DNA of 64,000 nucleotides. Origin: Terasakiella sp. SH-1 (GTDB taxonomy: Bacteria; Pseudomonadota; Alphaproteobacteria; Rhodospirillales; Terasakiellaceae). Every line of letters begins with the position of its first letter. Position 1 is the stretch's first letter. Where the stretch lies: contig NZ_CP038255.1 in NCBI RefSeq assembly GCF_004564135.1, positions 1,768,501 to 1,832,500 of the forward strand, given 5' to 3'. Positions 8,230 through 17,553 of the stretch are shown here, one piece after another. The position numbers and the translations under genes were made by a program. Below the pieces are notes generated by a model. That model saw only the letters and a program-made list of their open reading frames with translations. It did no database searches and was not told the origin of the DNA.

Positions 8230-11200
8230 CCAAGAGACGATAGTGCGTCTTGTAAATTCATTGTTTTCTTATCGACAGTTTCCTGCGCAAGCTGCTGATT
8301 AAACCCAAGCTGGGCATTGAACTCTTTCGCTTTCATATCGCTGTCATTCAGGCTGGCCAGGTCCGCCATGAATTTTTCGAACTCCTGCGGGTCTGTCGTG
8401 TCAGGAGTGTTCAGCTGTGCTGAGGTCAGCTCTTCAACTCCAAACAGACCATTGTTGAAGCTACCACCGAGACCACCGCCAAGACTGTTGCCCAGTCCTG
8501 ACATGCTATCGACAACACTATCACCGACAAGGGATGCAATATTTCCAGCCCCAATATCAGACGTTGCCCCCCCGGCACTCTCGCTCACAACTTGACCCAC
8601 ATGGGAGCCTGCACCGTAAAACTTATTGAGCGTTCCATCATTTCCAGTGACCGCATTGCGAACAATGCTCATTGCATTTACCCCGGCTGACGGGTCAATC
8701 AATGTGGAAGCATCATTGAGCCCCCCACCGTCAGACATCACTTCGCCAACAGTCACACTTGAGACACCTGCGCCATTAATATCGGAACCAATAGACAAAC
8801 CGCCCGTATCACCAAGCATAGGCTTGTCACCGCCCAGTCCCTCATCAAAGAAACCCGGTGATGACGATGCCTCATTGACAGGAGTCGATTCAGATGTGGA
8901 CGACTGTGGAGGTGGCGTAACCGTTGATGAGCTCGCCCCTGTTGCTTCCGAGATTGTGACCGTGACCGTTACCGCATTGCCTGTTGTATCAGCTGCTGTT
9001 GTGCTGTCACCTGCCATAAAGCCCGCAGCACCTGCGATATTATAGGGCGTCCCACCGGAAGAGGAAGCACCAGCCTTATCCATAATCAAGTTCAACGCTG
9101 TTTTATCGGTCGCTGAAAGCGTAAGGGTTGCGGTTGTGCCCGAGGTAATTTCCACATCAGAGGTATCTGTCAATGTGTAAGTCCCCCCTTCACCTGTGAA
9201 CGTCAAGCTAGACGCATCCACATCATTGGCAGCCCCACTGTTTTTAACAAAATTTGTACCTGTTAAAACAACTGCCCCGGTTGAGGTATTGTAAGTCGCC
9301 GATGTAATGGTTGGGGCCTGTACGTTGGAAACATTTACCGCATTACCTGTCGTATCGGCAGCTGTTGTACCGTCCCCCGTCATGAAGCCCGCAGCAGCTG
9401 CAATATTAAAGGTTGTTGCCCCCGTTGATGAAGCACCATCCGTGTTCATAATCAAATTAAGCGCTGCCTTGTCAGTGGCTGAAAGCGTAAGGGTTGCCGA
9501 TGTACCCGATGTAATCTCCACATCAGTGGTATTTGTCAGCGTATAGGTTTCCCCACCTTCACCTGTGAAGGTCAATTTAGATGCATCCACATCATTGGCA
9601 GCCCCGGCGCTTTTGACAAAGTTTGTACCCGTTAGGACAACCGCCCCCGTATTGGCATTATAGGTCGCCGACGCAATGGTTGGCGCAGGCACGCTAGAAA
9701 CGGTTATGGCATTGCCCGTCGTATCAGATGTGTCACCATCTGTAACGTTTGTATTCCAATCATCAGCAACCGCAATGTTATAGGATGTCGCCCCTGTAGA
9801 AGAGGAACCATCTTTGTTCATAATAAGGTTTACAGCAGCCTTATCGGTGGCTGAAAGCGTCAGTGTAAATTGGGTCGCAGACGTGCGTTCCACATCTGCC
9901 GTATCGATTAGCGTATAGGTTTCCCCATTTTCACCAGTAAATGTAAACACTGATGCATCAATATCATTATTTGCACCTGCCGCAGCCTGAATATTTGTCC
10001 CGGTTACAACAAGTGCCCCCGTGGAAGCATTATAAGCTGCTGAGGTGATTTTAGGGGCAATTGAAACCGTGACCCCATTACTTGTTGTATCAGAAATATT
10101 TGTTGAAGTCGCAGAGCCCGCCATCCAGTTATCAGCCGCCGCAATATTATAGAGCGTTCCACCGGAAGAGGATGTGCCAAGTTGATCCAAGTAACTATTG
10201 ACATTGGTCTTGTCGCTTCCGCTTAACGTCACAGAGAAAGACGTTGCAGACGTAATTTCAACATCGCTTGTACTCGTGATGGTGTGGCTTCCCCCTTCCC
10301 CTGTCAGGGTAAAGGCCCCAATATTCACATCATTGTTTGCCCCACTATATTTGACAAAGTTCGTCCCTGTCACTTGCAGGACCCCTGTATCAGAATCATA
10401 TGTGGCCGATGTAATCGTCGGTGCAACCACATTGGAAACGCTCACACCTGTTGCTGTATCGACAATATTTTCTGACGACGGCGCACCTGTTGCCCAATCC
10501 TCCGCAGCAGACAGGTTATAGGTCGTACTATCTTCTGCACTCGCCCCATCTTTATTAAACAGGCCATGTACATTGAGTTGATCTGTCGCACTTAATGTCA
10601 AGGTCGCTGATGTTGCTGACGTCACTTCCACATCTGATGTATCCGTCAATGTATAAGTTGCCCCGCCTTCCCCTGTCAGGGTGAGAAGAGACGCATCAAT
10701 GTCGTTACTGGCCCCAGAGGCCGAAACAAAATTTGTCCCAGTGAGAACCAGCTGCCCCGTTGACCAATCATAACTGGCCGATGTAATGGCCGGCACAGCA
10801 TAGTTAGAAACTGTTATGGCGTTACCTGTCGTATCAGCAATATTCGTACCCGTAGGGGCCTGAGCCAACCAATCTTCCGCAGCGGCCAAATTATAGCTCG
10901 TACTGCCGTCTGCGCTCGCCCCATCCTTATTAAGCAGACTTTCCACGCCCACAACATCCATACCCGTTAAGGTCACACTGAACTCAGTGGCCGAGGTCAC
11001 ATCAACATCTGTTGCACTGCTCAGGGTATAAGTCGCCCCGCCTTCCCCTGTGAAAGTTAACATTGAAATATCAATATCGTTTGCGCCACCGGACTTCGAA
11101 ACAAAATTTGTCCCCGTTACGGTCAAGATGTTCGTGTTATAATCATAAGCTGCCGATGTAATCGTCGGTGCAGCATAGTTGGAAACCGTTACCCCTGTAG

Positions 11201-14153
11201 ATCCATCCGTAATTGTATTTCCTGCTGGCGAGCCCGTCATCCAGTCATCCGCAGCCGCAAGGTTAAAGGTGGTCCCTGCTGTTGCAGAGGTTAGTCCATC
11301 CTTATTCAACAAACCGTTTACAGCCAGACGATCCGTTGCACTTAAAGTCAAGGTCGCACTGGTGGCCGAAGTCACATCAACATCAGAAGTATCTGTTAAG
11401 GTATATGTACTTCCCCCCTCGCCCGTTAAGGTCAATAACGAGGCATCAATATCATTGGACCCACCTGATTTGGAGACAAAGTTCGTCCCTGTCAGAACAA
11501 GAGCCCCGGTATTCCAGTCATAAGCCGCCGACGTAATAGCCGGGTTTGCAAAACTTGATACGGTGATTGCACTCGTTGCATCAGAAATATCTGTCCCGGC
11601 AGGTGATGCTGTCATCCAGTTGTCAGCCGCTGCCAGATTAAAGGTCGTTCCCCCTGTAGAAGACGTTGTTCCATCTTTGTTTAACAAGGTATCCACATTC
11701 ACCAAATCCGTACCACTGAGTGTAATGGTGAACTGGGTCGCAGAATCAATTTCCACACTTGAAGTACTTGTCAGCGTATGAGAATTCCCGGGACCACCTT
11801 CCCCTGTAATCGTCAGTAAGGAAACATCCACATCATTTGCCCCACCTGATTTGGAGACAAAGTTTGTCCCTGTAACAACCAACTGGTTCGTGGTGTAATT
11901 ATACGCAACAGATGTAATTGTCGGTGCAGCATAATTGGAAACAGTGATCCCAGCGCTTGCATCACCCGCTGATGTACTATCACCAGCCATGAAACCTGCA
12001 GCCGCAGCCAAATTATAGGTCGTGCCGCTATCTGCGCTCAACCCATCTTTATTCAACAGGCTTTCCACACCGACAATATCAGCCCCGCTGAGTGTGACAC
12101 TAAATGTCGTCGCGTTCGTAATTTCCACATCGGTTGCCGATGTCAGTGTATAAGACGCCCCACCCTCACCTGTGAGAGTTAAATCAGATACATCCACATC
12201 ATTAGCCCCACCGGAATTACGCACAAACCCCGTACCTGTGACCGTCAAAATATTGGTTGAATAATCATATGCCGCAGACGTAACCGTCGGGGCAGGCACG
12301 CTGGAAACCGTAACCCCACCTGCACTATCAGCTGCTGCTGTACTATCGCCTGCCATAAAACCAGCAGCCCCAGCAATATTATAAGGCGTAGCCCCGGTTG
12401 ATGATGTCCCGTCCTTATTCATAATCAAATTCAGCGCCGCTTTATCCGTTGCTGAAAGTGTAAGCGTTGCCGATGTACCGGAAGTAATCTCCACATCCGA
12501 GGTATCCGTTAAAGTGTAGGTCGCCCCGTCTTCCCCTGTAAAGGTAATGTCAGAAGCATCAACATCATTTGTTACCCCGCCACTTTTGACAAAGTTTGTC
12601 CCCGTGATTACCACAGTCCCAGTAGCGGCATTATAAGTCGCAGACGTAATGGTCGGTGCAGCCACACTGGAAACCGTGATGCCATTTGTACCCGTATCTG
12701 AGATAGAGGACTGATCCGTCATAAAACCAGCGGCACTATCCAGATCATAGGTGGTGGAACCTGTTGAGCTTGTTCCATCCTTGTTCAAAATTTGATTAAC
12801 CGCCGCCTTATCCGTTGCTGATAAGGTCAAGCTAAACTGGGTCGCACTGGTAATTTCCACATCCGCCGTATCCGTCAGCGTATAGGTATCACCGCCTTCA
12901 CCCGTAATTGTCAAATCTGAGGCATCAACATCTGCCCCACTGCCATTCGCCGTGAAATTTGCCCCTGTTACAACCATAACGCCCGTGGAAGCGTCATAGG
13001 TCGAAGAGGTAATTTCAGCATCGCTGGAAGCCGCCTGCACATTGGCAATCGTGAAGTCATCGAGATGTCCAAAAAGCGTATTATCTGCTGCCGTCACATA
13101 TAACTTTGTAATGCCGGTGAAGTTCAACGTTGGAGTTACTTCGGCGTCTTTATTAATTACCCCTGTCGTAAAACTATCTCCCTTATCAGAAGAGATGGTA
13201 AAAGTGTCACCCGCTCCAATCAAGTTATAAATCTTAAGGCTGGTGACATCAAAACTTTCCCCCCCAGAAAAGGATAGGGTCACTTTACTTTCCTGCTCTA
13301 TTACAGTATCGTCGGAGTTCTTATAGCCAAAGGTAACATAACTGCTCGCAGCATACCACTCCGTACCGGCATCCGCACCATCCACAATAAGTGTATATGC
13401 CCCAACGTTAAATTTTGCATCTTTGGACCCATCCGTACTATATTCACCTGGGTCCGCATTATTGCCACTAAAGTCCACTGTCCCGCTATAGGCCAGAACA
13501 TGGGAAAAATCTTTCAAGGCTTGCTCGCTAAACGCAACCTTTCCATCCACGTCACCGGATACGATTTCCAAGTCCCAATCCCCACCGGAATCGGCATTCC
13601 CTGTAAGATCATCAGACGCCGCAATATCCGCCCCTGTGATTTGAGAAAGGTCCGTAATAAATTGCACACCGCCTGCAGAAGCAACCTCACAGCCATAGAG
13701 AAGGATGTCACCGTCTTCGCTTAAACTTCCACCGATAGATGTTAGACTCTCGCTATGTTGTTCCAATGTATCAGAACTGATAATATCACCGCCCAGCGAA
13801 AGCATACCCGCACTACCGTGTGAAATAATGTGAAGCACATCAATATCACCATATCCCTCTAACGCTTCGCTAAGCTGGTTAAGCCCGTCTTGTCCATTAA
13901 TCAGGATCACATCAATGGACCCGTCAAGCGCTGTAACGAGTTTTTCATAATCCGCAATTGACGTGTCAACAACTGCGACCTCTTTCCCAGAGTTCTCGCT
14001 TTCTGTGGCTAAATCAGCCAGTTCAGATGTCGTTGAAACAACAGCAGCATCAAACATGATGCGCGGTTCCAAAGCATGTGCGAGAGGGCGCCTTTCAACA
14101 GCATTGTCTTTTTGGGGCGAAAGTGATTTTGACCAGCGTTTTACAAAATTCAT
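8226..14153 (-). CDS. Giant LEPR/DUF4347 secreted surface protein
   Basis: I place the start at the ATG at 14153, preceded by AGGGAA, directly after the sulfotransferase stop, giving 1975 residues; a longer frame exists but overlaps that gene. A basic N-terminus leads to LEPRIMFDAA, the LEPR motif, then a DUF4347 domain (about residues 38-195, including VLHIISHGSAGML and LLYGCEVASAG). After a beta-rich segment come 11 imperfect repeats of about 100 residues. The C-terminus is Gly/Ser-rich and ends in a helical tail with QLGFNQQLAQ. No Sec signal and no GGxGxD RTX nonapeptides are visible. The operon context makes it the likely substrate of the TolC/HlyD/M50 export apparatus. Its function at the surface (adhesin or matrix protein) is an inference. 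Confidence 0.9.
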   Translation of the reverse strand: MNFVKRWSKSLSPQKDNAVERRPLAHALEPRIMFDAAVVSTTSELADLATESENSGKEVAVVDTSIADYEKLVTALDGSIDVILINGQDGLNQLSEALEGYGDIDVLHIISHGSAGMLSLGGDIISSDTLEQHSESLTSIGGSLSEDGDILLYGCEVASAGGVQFITDLSQITGADIAASDDLTGNADSGGDWDLEIVSGDVDGKVAFSEQALKDFSHVLAYSGTVDFSGNNADPGEYSTDGSKDAKFNVGAYTLIVDGADAGTEWYAASSYVTFGYKNSDDTVIEQESKVTLSFSGGESFDVTSLKIYNLIGAGDTFTISSDKGDSFTTGVINKDAEVTPTLNFTGITKLYVTAADNTLFGHLDDFTIANVQAASSDAEITSSTYDASTGVMVVTGANFTANGSGADVDASDLTITGEGGDTYTLTDTADVEITSATQFSLTLSATDKAAVNQILNKDGTSSTGSTTYDLDSAAGFMTDQSSISDTGTNGITVSSVAAPTITSATYNAATGTVVITGTNFVKSGGVTNDVDASDITFTGEDGATYTLTDTSDVEITSGTSATLTLSATDKAALNLIMNKDGTSSTGATPYNIAGAAGFMAGDSTAAADSAGGVTVSSVPAPTVTSAAYDYSTNILTVTGTGFVRNSGGANDVDVSDLTLTGEGGASYTLTSATDVEITNATTFSVTLSGADIVGVESLLNKDGLSADSGTTYNLAAAAGFMAGDSTSAGDASAGITVSNYAAPTITSVAYNYTTNQLVVTGTNFVSKSGGANDVDVSLLTITGEGGPGNSHTLTSTSSVEIDSATQFTITLSGTDLVNVDTLLNKDGTTSSTGGTTFNLAAADNWMTASPAGTDISDATSAITVSSFANPAITSAAYDWNTGALVLTGTNFVSKSGGSNDIDASLLTLTGEGGSTYTLTDTSDVDVTSATSATLTLSATDRLAVNGLLNKDGLTSATAGTTFNLAAADDWMTGSPAGNTITDGSTGVTVSNYAAPTITSAAYDYNTNILTVTGTNFVSKSGGANDIDISMLTFTGEGGATYTLSSATDVDVTSATEFSVTLTGMDVVGVESLLNKDGASADGSTSYNLAAAEDWLAQAPTGTNIADTTGNAITVSNYAVPAITSASYDWSTGQLVLTGTNFVSASGASNDIDASLLTLTGEGGATYTLTDTSDVEVTSATSATLTLSATDQLNVHGLFNKDGASAEDSTTYNLSAAEDWATGAPSSENIVDTATGVSVSNVVAPTITSATYDSDTGVLQVTGTNFVKYSGANNDVNIGAFTLTGEGGSHTITSTSDVEITSATSFSVTLSGSDKTNVNSYLDQLGTSSSGGTLYNIAAADNWMAGSATSTNISDTTSNGVTVSIAPKITSAAYNASTGALVVTGTNIQAAAGANNDIDASVFTFTGENGETYTLIDTADVERTSATQFTLTLSATDKAAVNLIMNKDGSSSTGATSYNIAVADDWNTNVTDGDTSDTTGNAITVSSVPAPTIASATYNANTGAVVLTGTNFVKSAGAANDVDASKLTFTGEGGETYTLTNTTDVEITSGTSATLTLSATDKAALNLIMNTDGASSTGATTFNIAAAAGFMTGDGTTAADTTGNAVNVSNVQAPTITSATYNTSTGAVVLTGTNFVKNSGAANDVDASSLTFTGEGGTYTLTDTSDVEITSGTTATLTLSATDKTALNLIMDKAGASSSGGTPYNIAGAAGFMAGDSTTAADTTGNAVTVTVTISEATGASSSTVTPPPQSSTSESTPVNEASSSPGFFDEGLGGDKPMLGDTGGLSIGSDINGAGVSSVTVGEVMSDGGGLNDASTLIDPSAGVNAMSIVRNAVTGNDGTLNKFYGAGSHVGQVVSESAGGATSDIGAGNIASLVGDSVVDSMSGLGNSLGGGLGGSFNNGLFGVEELTSAQLNTPDTTDPQEFEKFMADLASLNDSDMKAKEFNAQLGFNQQLAQETVDKKTMNLQDALSSLG
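8965..13025 (-). repeat. Eleven ~100-residue repeats in the DUF4347 protein
   Basis: Each unit begins like APTITSATYN or NPAITSAAYD, continues with VVTGTNFV, DVDASxLTxTGEGG and YTLTDTSDVEITSAT, then LTLSATDKAALNLIMNKDG, and ends near AAGFMAGDST. I count eleven starts. Units are diverged at DNA level, unlike the repeats of the RTX protein at 31793-37468, which suggests an old array. The beta-rich pattern suggests stacked Ig-like or beta-sandwich modules forming a stalk. Confidence 0.85.
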
Positions 14154-14166
14154 TTTATCGTGTTCC

Positions 14167-15009
14167 CTATTGGGCAACGTCTTGGACGCTGACTTCATCC
14201 TTGGCGGTAATGACAAATGCACCACTGCCCGTAACGTCTTTCCAGAAGCTCATATCTTTAAACTTTTCGAATAAATCTGGTGGCAGGACAGTGCGACGGG
14301 CTTTGAATTCGACTTTCGGGCGAACGGAATGAAGCCCTTTTACGCCCAATGCACGGTCAAATTCGTCTGCCTCAAATTCAACATTTTCAAAATCATGCCC
14401 TTCGTACCAAGGTTCATCAATAAATTGATAGACCAATCTCAAGACCTTTTCCGGTGCTTTGGCTAGAAACTCATAATCAACAACCAGCATGTTTTGGGCC
14501 TGTTCACCATAAAAAGCTTCTTTTAAGGCCGACCAGGCAAATCCGACCAAACGATTGTGATGAGCCAGCGCTTCCACACGACTGTAGACCGTTGCACGCC
14601 CTTCATCCCCGCCAAACAGCAAGGTGTTTTCATAAGGATTCTTGCGATATAACCGCTCCAAACTATCCATCACCCACGGCACATCGCGAACACAGGCAAT
14701 CACTTTTGCCTGAGGATATAATTTATGGATCAGCGGCATCTTCGAACACCAAATCCTGTTGGTATCAAAAACAACATCATCAGGCTGAAAACCATCGTAA
14801 TAAGCATTGCAAATGGCCCGCAAAATCTTGGGCCTTTGTTCTTCATCAATGACTAAAGACGCTTCGGAACCAGCACTCATGACTTGCAAATTTGCCTTAA
14901 GAAGAGAAGCCAACCCACTAGACATTGACGCATGAAACCTTGGGTTTTGCCTCAACAAAGCACTTAGCAAAGTTGAACCAGATCGCGGTAGCCCTGATAT
15001 AAAATTCAT
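14167..15009 (-). CDS. Sulfotransferase family protein
   Basis: The 280-residue protein opens with MNFISGLPRSGSTLLSALL, the 5'-phosphosulfate loop of PAPS-dependent sulfotransferases. A later segment CVRDVPWVMDSLERLYRKN fits the 3'-phosphate-binding region. I chose the ATG at 15009; a GTG at 15021 would add four residues. It is the first gene of the minus-strand operon, 13 bases before the giant DUF4347 gene. Co-transcription suggests that it sulfates the exported protein, by analogy with RaxST, which sulfates a peptide exported by the RaxABC type I system; that is inference. The acceptor could instead be a glycan or a small molecule. Confidence 0.85.
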   Translation of the reverse strand: MNFISGLPRSGSTLLSALLRQNPRFHASMSSGLASLLKANLQVMSAGSEASLVIDEEQRPKILRAICNAYYDGFQPDDVVFDTNRIWCSKMPLIHKLYPQAKVIACVRDVPWVMDSLERLYRKNPYENTLLFGGDEGRATVYSRVEALAHHNRLVGFAWSALKEAFYGEQAQNMLVVDYEFLAKAPEKVLRLVYQFIDEPWYEGHDFENVEFEADEFDRALGVKGLHSVRPKVEFKARRTVLPPDLFEKFKDMSFWKDVTGSGAFVITAKDEVSVQDVAQ

Positions 15010-15369
15010 ACCCAAACACACACTCTATCATTGTGCAAAAATATCGCCCGAAAGTCCCTTCTACATATTGGGTTGTATAACATCAAGTAAAATCGTATAA
15101 GGGGATAATCATTATACATAGTTGTGTAGGTATAAATAAAACATACAAAAAATGTCTAAAATGTTCTATAGCATACCATAATCACAATTATTCAATTGAA
15201 GACCAGCCATGAAAACAATTAAAGGAACGCGGCTTCATTGATAAACTGACATATAGAACGAGCAGCAAATAAAAACCATTAAGTGCTTTATAAAAAATAA
15301 TAATATTATTGCTTGAGAATCCGCAACTTAAAGAATAACCTCCTGAGACACCACTTTACAGGAGACGTT
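15010..15369. promoter_or_regulatory. Divergent promoter region
   Basis: This AT-rich gap of 360 bases lies between the minus-strand secretion operon and the plus-strand tail-collar genes, so it must hold both promoters. Several TATAAT-like hexamers occur (for example around 15095-15140), but I cannot pair any of them with a convincing -35 box. AGGAGA just before the ATG at 15370 is a good ribosome site. Confidence 0.5.
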
Positions 15370-16050
15370 ATGAAAAAAACTCTATCTCTAGTTAAGGTTT
15401 GTGCGCTGTCAACACTGACATACAGTGCAACCCTACTCTCACCGTCACCAGCTCTTGCATGTGACTCTGAACCGTATATTGGTACAATATGCTGGACGGC
15501 TGCAAACTTTTGCCCCGACAAATACACGGAAGCCAACGGACAAGTGCTACAGATTGCCACCAATCAAGTTCTTTATTCCATACTTGGCCGAACCTATGGC
15601 AGCAATGGCACAACGACTTTTTCCTTGCCAAACTTGCAAGGGCGTGAAGCCATTGGCGTTGGCATAGGACCAGGTCTTCAACCCATCCCTAATGGTTATA
15701 TTTCGAACCAAAGTGAATACACAATGACCATGGCCAATATGCCCGCACATGTTCATAGCGTTGACCTAAGCCAAGCCAATATGACACAGGTTTCAGTTGC
15801 CGCCAGCATTGCTCCAGCGACAGAAGTCACCCCAAATGGTAACGCATTTGCGGTATCAGCAAACGCCACATATGCCTCAACACCAGACACAACAATGGCA
15901 CCTGATATTGTCGATATGGTGGCATCGGTTCCAAATTCAGAAACCGGTCCGACGCCGGCAAGCGGAACAACGCCAATTTCCACAATTTCCCCTCAAGTAG
16001 GGGCAATCGCATGTATCGCAGTTGATGGGATCTACCCACCAAGAAATTAA
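15370..16050 (+). CDS. Secreted tail-collar (Mdp-like) protein 1
   Basis: The start at 15370 follows AGGAGA and gives a clean Sec signal (MKKTLSLVKVCALSTLTYSA...PALA). The mature protein has the phage tail-collar fold of microcystin-dependent (Mdp) proteins: CWTAANFCPDKYTEANGQVLQI, then FSLPNLQGREAIGVG, and a HVH segment (PAHVHSVDLS). It ends in CIAVDGIYPPRN. Conserved cysteines near both ends suggest disulfides, as expected for an exported protein. It is the first of three tandem paralogs and has no phage neighbours, so this is a chromosomal secreted family rather than a prophage tail. The biological role is unknown. Confidence 0.85.
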   Translation: MKKTLSLVKVCALSTLTYSATLLSPSPALACDSEPYIGTICWTAANFCPDKYTEANGQVLQIATNQVLYSILGRTYGSNGTTTFSLPNLQGREAIGVGIGPGLQPIPNGYISNQSEYTMTMANMPAHVHSVDLSQANMTQVSVAASIAPATEVTPNGNAFAVSANATYASTPDTTMAPDIVDMVASVPNSETGPTPASGTTPISTISPQVGAIACIAVDGIYPPRN

Positions 16051-16084
16051 TTCGTCCGAACATCTACTTGATTGGAGTACATTT

Positions 16085-16762
16085 ATGTTTCGCATTTCTC
16101 ATTTTGCAAAAATAGCTGCGGGCGTTTTAATTGCAACGTCACTGGCACCAAATGAAGCCTCTGCGGGCTGTCAACCCGACCCTTATATTGGTCAAATTTG
16201 CTGGACGGCTGCTAATTTCTGTCCCAGAAATTACGCAGGTGCAGAGGGTCAGATCATTCCCATCACCAATTCCCCCGAACTTTTTTCCTTAATTGGCACT
16301 GCTTATGGCGGGGATGGGCGTACGAATTTTAGATTGCCTGATTTACGTGGTCGAAGCCTTGTTGGCTTAGGCTCTGCCAACCCCGGTGAGTACCCTGTCA
16401 CTCGTGGGCAAATGCGTGGGACTGACGTCCTGACGATTAACGCACAAAATCTGCCTATGCATTCCCACGACATTCCCGGTTCCAATGTTTCCATGACCGG
16501 GACACTGAAGGCCAATAAGACGTCAGGTGGTGAAACGAGCCCTGCTGGGAATTTTCCGGGTGTGGGGTCAAGCACAAGTCCGAACTATTCCACCAATGGT
16601 GCCAATGCAAACATGAGTGGAAACGTTACAGGCACAATGACCATGCCGAATAATGCCGTTTCTTCCACAAGCGGGCACAGTTACGACTTTCTTCATCGTC
16701 CCCCCAGCCTTGGCCTAACTGCATGTATTGCAATGAAGGGCACTTACCCACCGCGCCCATAA
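16085..16762 (+). CDS. Secreted tail-collar (Mdp-like) protein 2
   Basis: The start at 16085 is preceded by GGAG and precedes a Sec signal (MFRISHFAKIAAGVLIATSLAPNEASAG). The tail-collar core follows: YIGQICWTAANFCPRNYAGA, LFSLIGTAYGGDGRTNFRLPDLRGRSLVG, and LPMHSHDIPG. The C-terminus CIAMKGTYPPRP matches its neighbours. It lies 34 bases after the first paralog and is probably co-transcribed. The Gly/Asn/Thr-rich middle region differs from paralog 1, as expected if the three proteins expose different variable surfaces. Confidence 0.85.
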   Translation: MFRISHFAKIAAGVLIATSLAPNEASAGCQPDPYIGQICWTAANFCPRNYAGAEGQIIPITNSPELFSLIGTAYGGDGRTNFRLPDLRGRSLVGLGSANPGEYPVTRGQMRGTDVLTINAQNLPMHSHDIPGSNVSMTGTLKANKTSGGETSPAGNFPGVGSSTSPNYSTNGANANMSGNVTGTMTMPNNAVSSTSGHSYDFLHRPPSLGLTACIAMKGTYPPRP

Positions 16763-16798
16763 ATGCGCTCGTGTAATTTTAGAAATGTGAGTTTAAAA

Positions 16799-17506
16799 AT
16801 GAAGACACTTAAAAAAATGTCATTGGGCCTTGTGGTGGGATTAACAGCACTAAGCACAACCTCCTTCAATCAGGCCAAAGCCTCAACCTGCAACCCCGAT
16901 GACTATATGGCATCTGTGTGTTGGTCTGCTGGTACTTATTGCCCTCGTGGCTATGTAAATGCAGATGGTCGCCTGCTTGAAATTCCAGATCATACAGCAT
17001 TGTTTAGCCTGCTTGGAACAAACTATGGCGGTAACGGCCGAACGAATTTCGCCGTGCCAGACCTACGCGGACGCACTGCAATCGGGACAGGACAAGGCCC
17101 TGGTATCTATCACAATGTTATAGAAGGCATGCAGATTGGTTATGAACAAATCTATATGAATGCCACAGATGTCGCCCCACATAACCATAGCATCAGTCAT
17201 GTAACAGCAAACGTTACTGGGGTCGTAGAGGCAACAACCGCTATTGGTGATCAAGCCTCCCCTGAAAACGCTGTACCTGCCGCACGCTCAACTGGTGGTA
17301 AACTGGCAAAACGTCAGCCAATTTATGAGGGCACTCCAGACACTCTGATGAACCCCAATATTATAGAAGCCACGGGTTCATTAAGCCCTGTTACAACAGG
17401 TGTCGCAGGAAGCTCAACACCAAACGGCATCCCCAATCGCCCCCCCCAATCCGGCTTAACAGCCTGCATCAACGTAGAGGGCTCATACCCACCGCGTAAT
17501 AACTAA
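16799..17506 (+). CDS. Secreted tail-collar (Mdp-like) protein 3
   Basis: The third paralog starts best at 16799 (MKTLKKMSLGLVVGLTALSTT...AKA signal); an in-frame ATG at 16763 would only extend the n-region. The collar core is seen as DDYMASVCWSAGTYCPRGYVNADGRLLEI, LFSLLGTNYGGNGRTNFAVPDLRGR and VAPHNHSIS, and the end is CINVEGSYPPRNN. A strong hairpin follows at 17518, closing the operon. The three-gene arrangement suggests a heteromeric secreted assembly; that is inference. Confidence 0.85.
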   Translation: MKTLKKMSLGLVVGLTALSTTSFNQAKASTCNPDDYMASVCWSAGTYCPRGYVNADGRLLEIPDHTALFSLLGTNYGGNGRTNFAVPDLRGRTAIGTGQGPGIYHNVIEGMQIGYEQIYMNATDVAPHNHSISHVTANVTGVVEATTAIGDQASPENAVPAARSTGGKLAKRQPIYEGTPDTLMNPNIIEATGSLSPVTTGVAGSSTPNGIPNRPPQSGLTACINVEGSYPPRNN

Positions 17507-17517
17507 AGATGATTATA

Positions 17518-17544
17518 GGCACCTCAGCATCACACTGAGGTGCC
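17518..17544 (+). terminator. Hairpin terminator after the tail-collar operon
   Basis: A perfect 10-bp stem (GGCACCTCAG / CTGAGGTGCC) with a 7-base loop starts 12 bases after the third collar gene stop. The sequence after it is A/T-rich but lacks a clean T-run, so termination may be imperfect. Confidence 0.65.
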
Positions 17545-17553
17545 ATATCAAAA

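Noticed and set aside
8317-12000. Several Val/Pro/Ser-rich plus-strand open frames opposite the DUF4347 gene
   Set aside because: They mirror the Thr/Ser/Asp-rich repeats on the other strand and have no initiation signals.
14154-14225. N-terminal extension of the DUF4347 protein
   Set aside because: It overlaps the end of the sulfotransferase in another frame; the ATG at 14153 has AGGGAA upstream and starts right before the LEPR region.
15370-17506. Prophage tail-fibre cluster
   Set aside because: The collar proteins have Sec signals and there are no other phage structural genes near them, so a secreted Mdp-like family is more likely.
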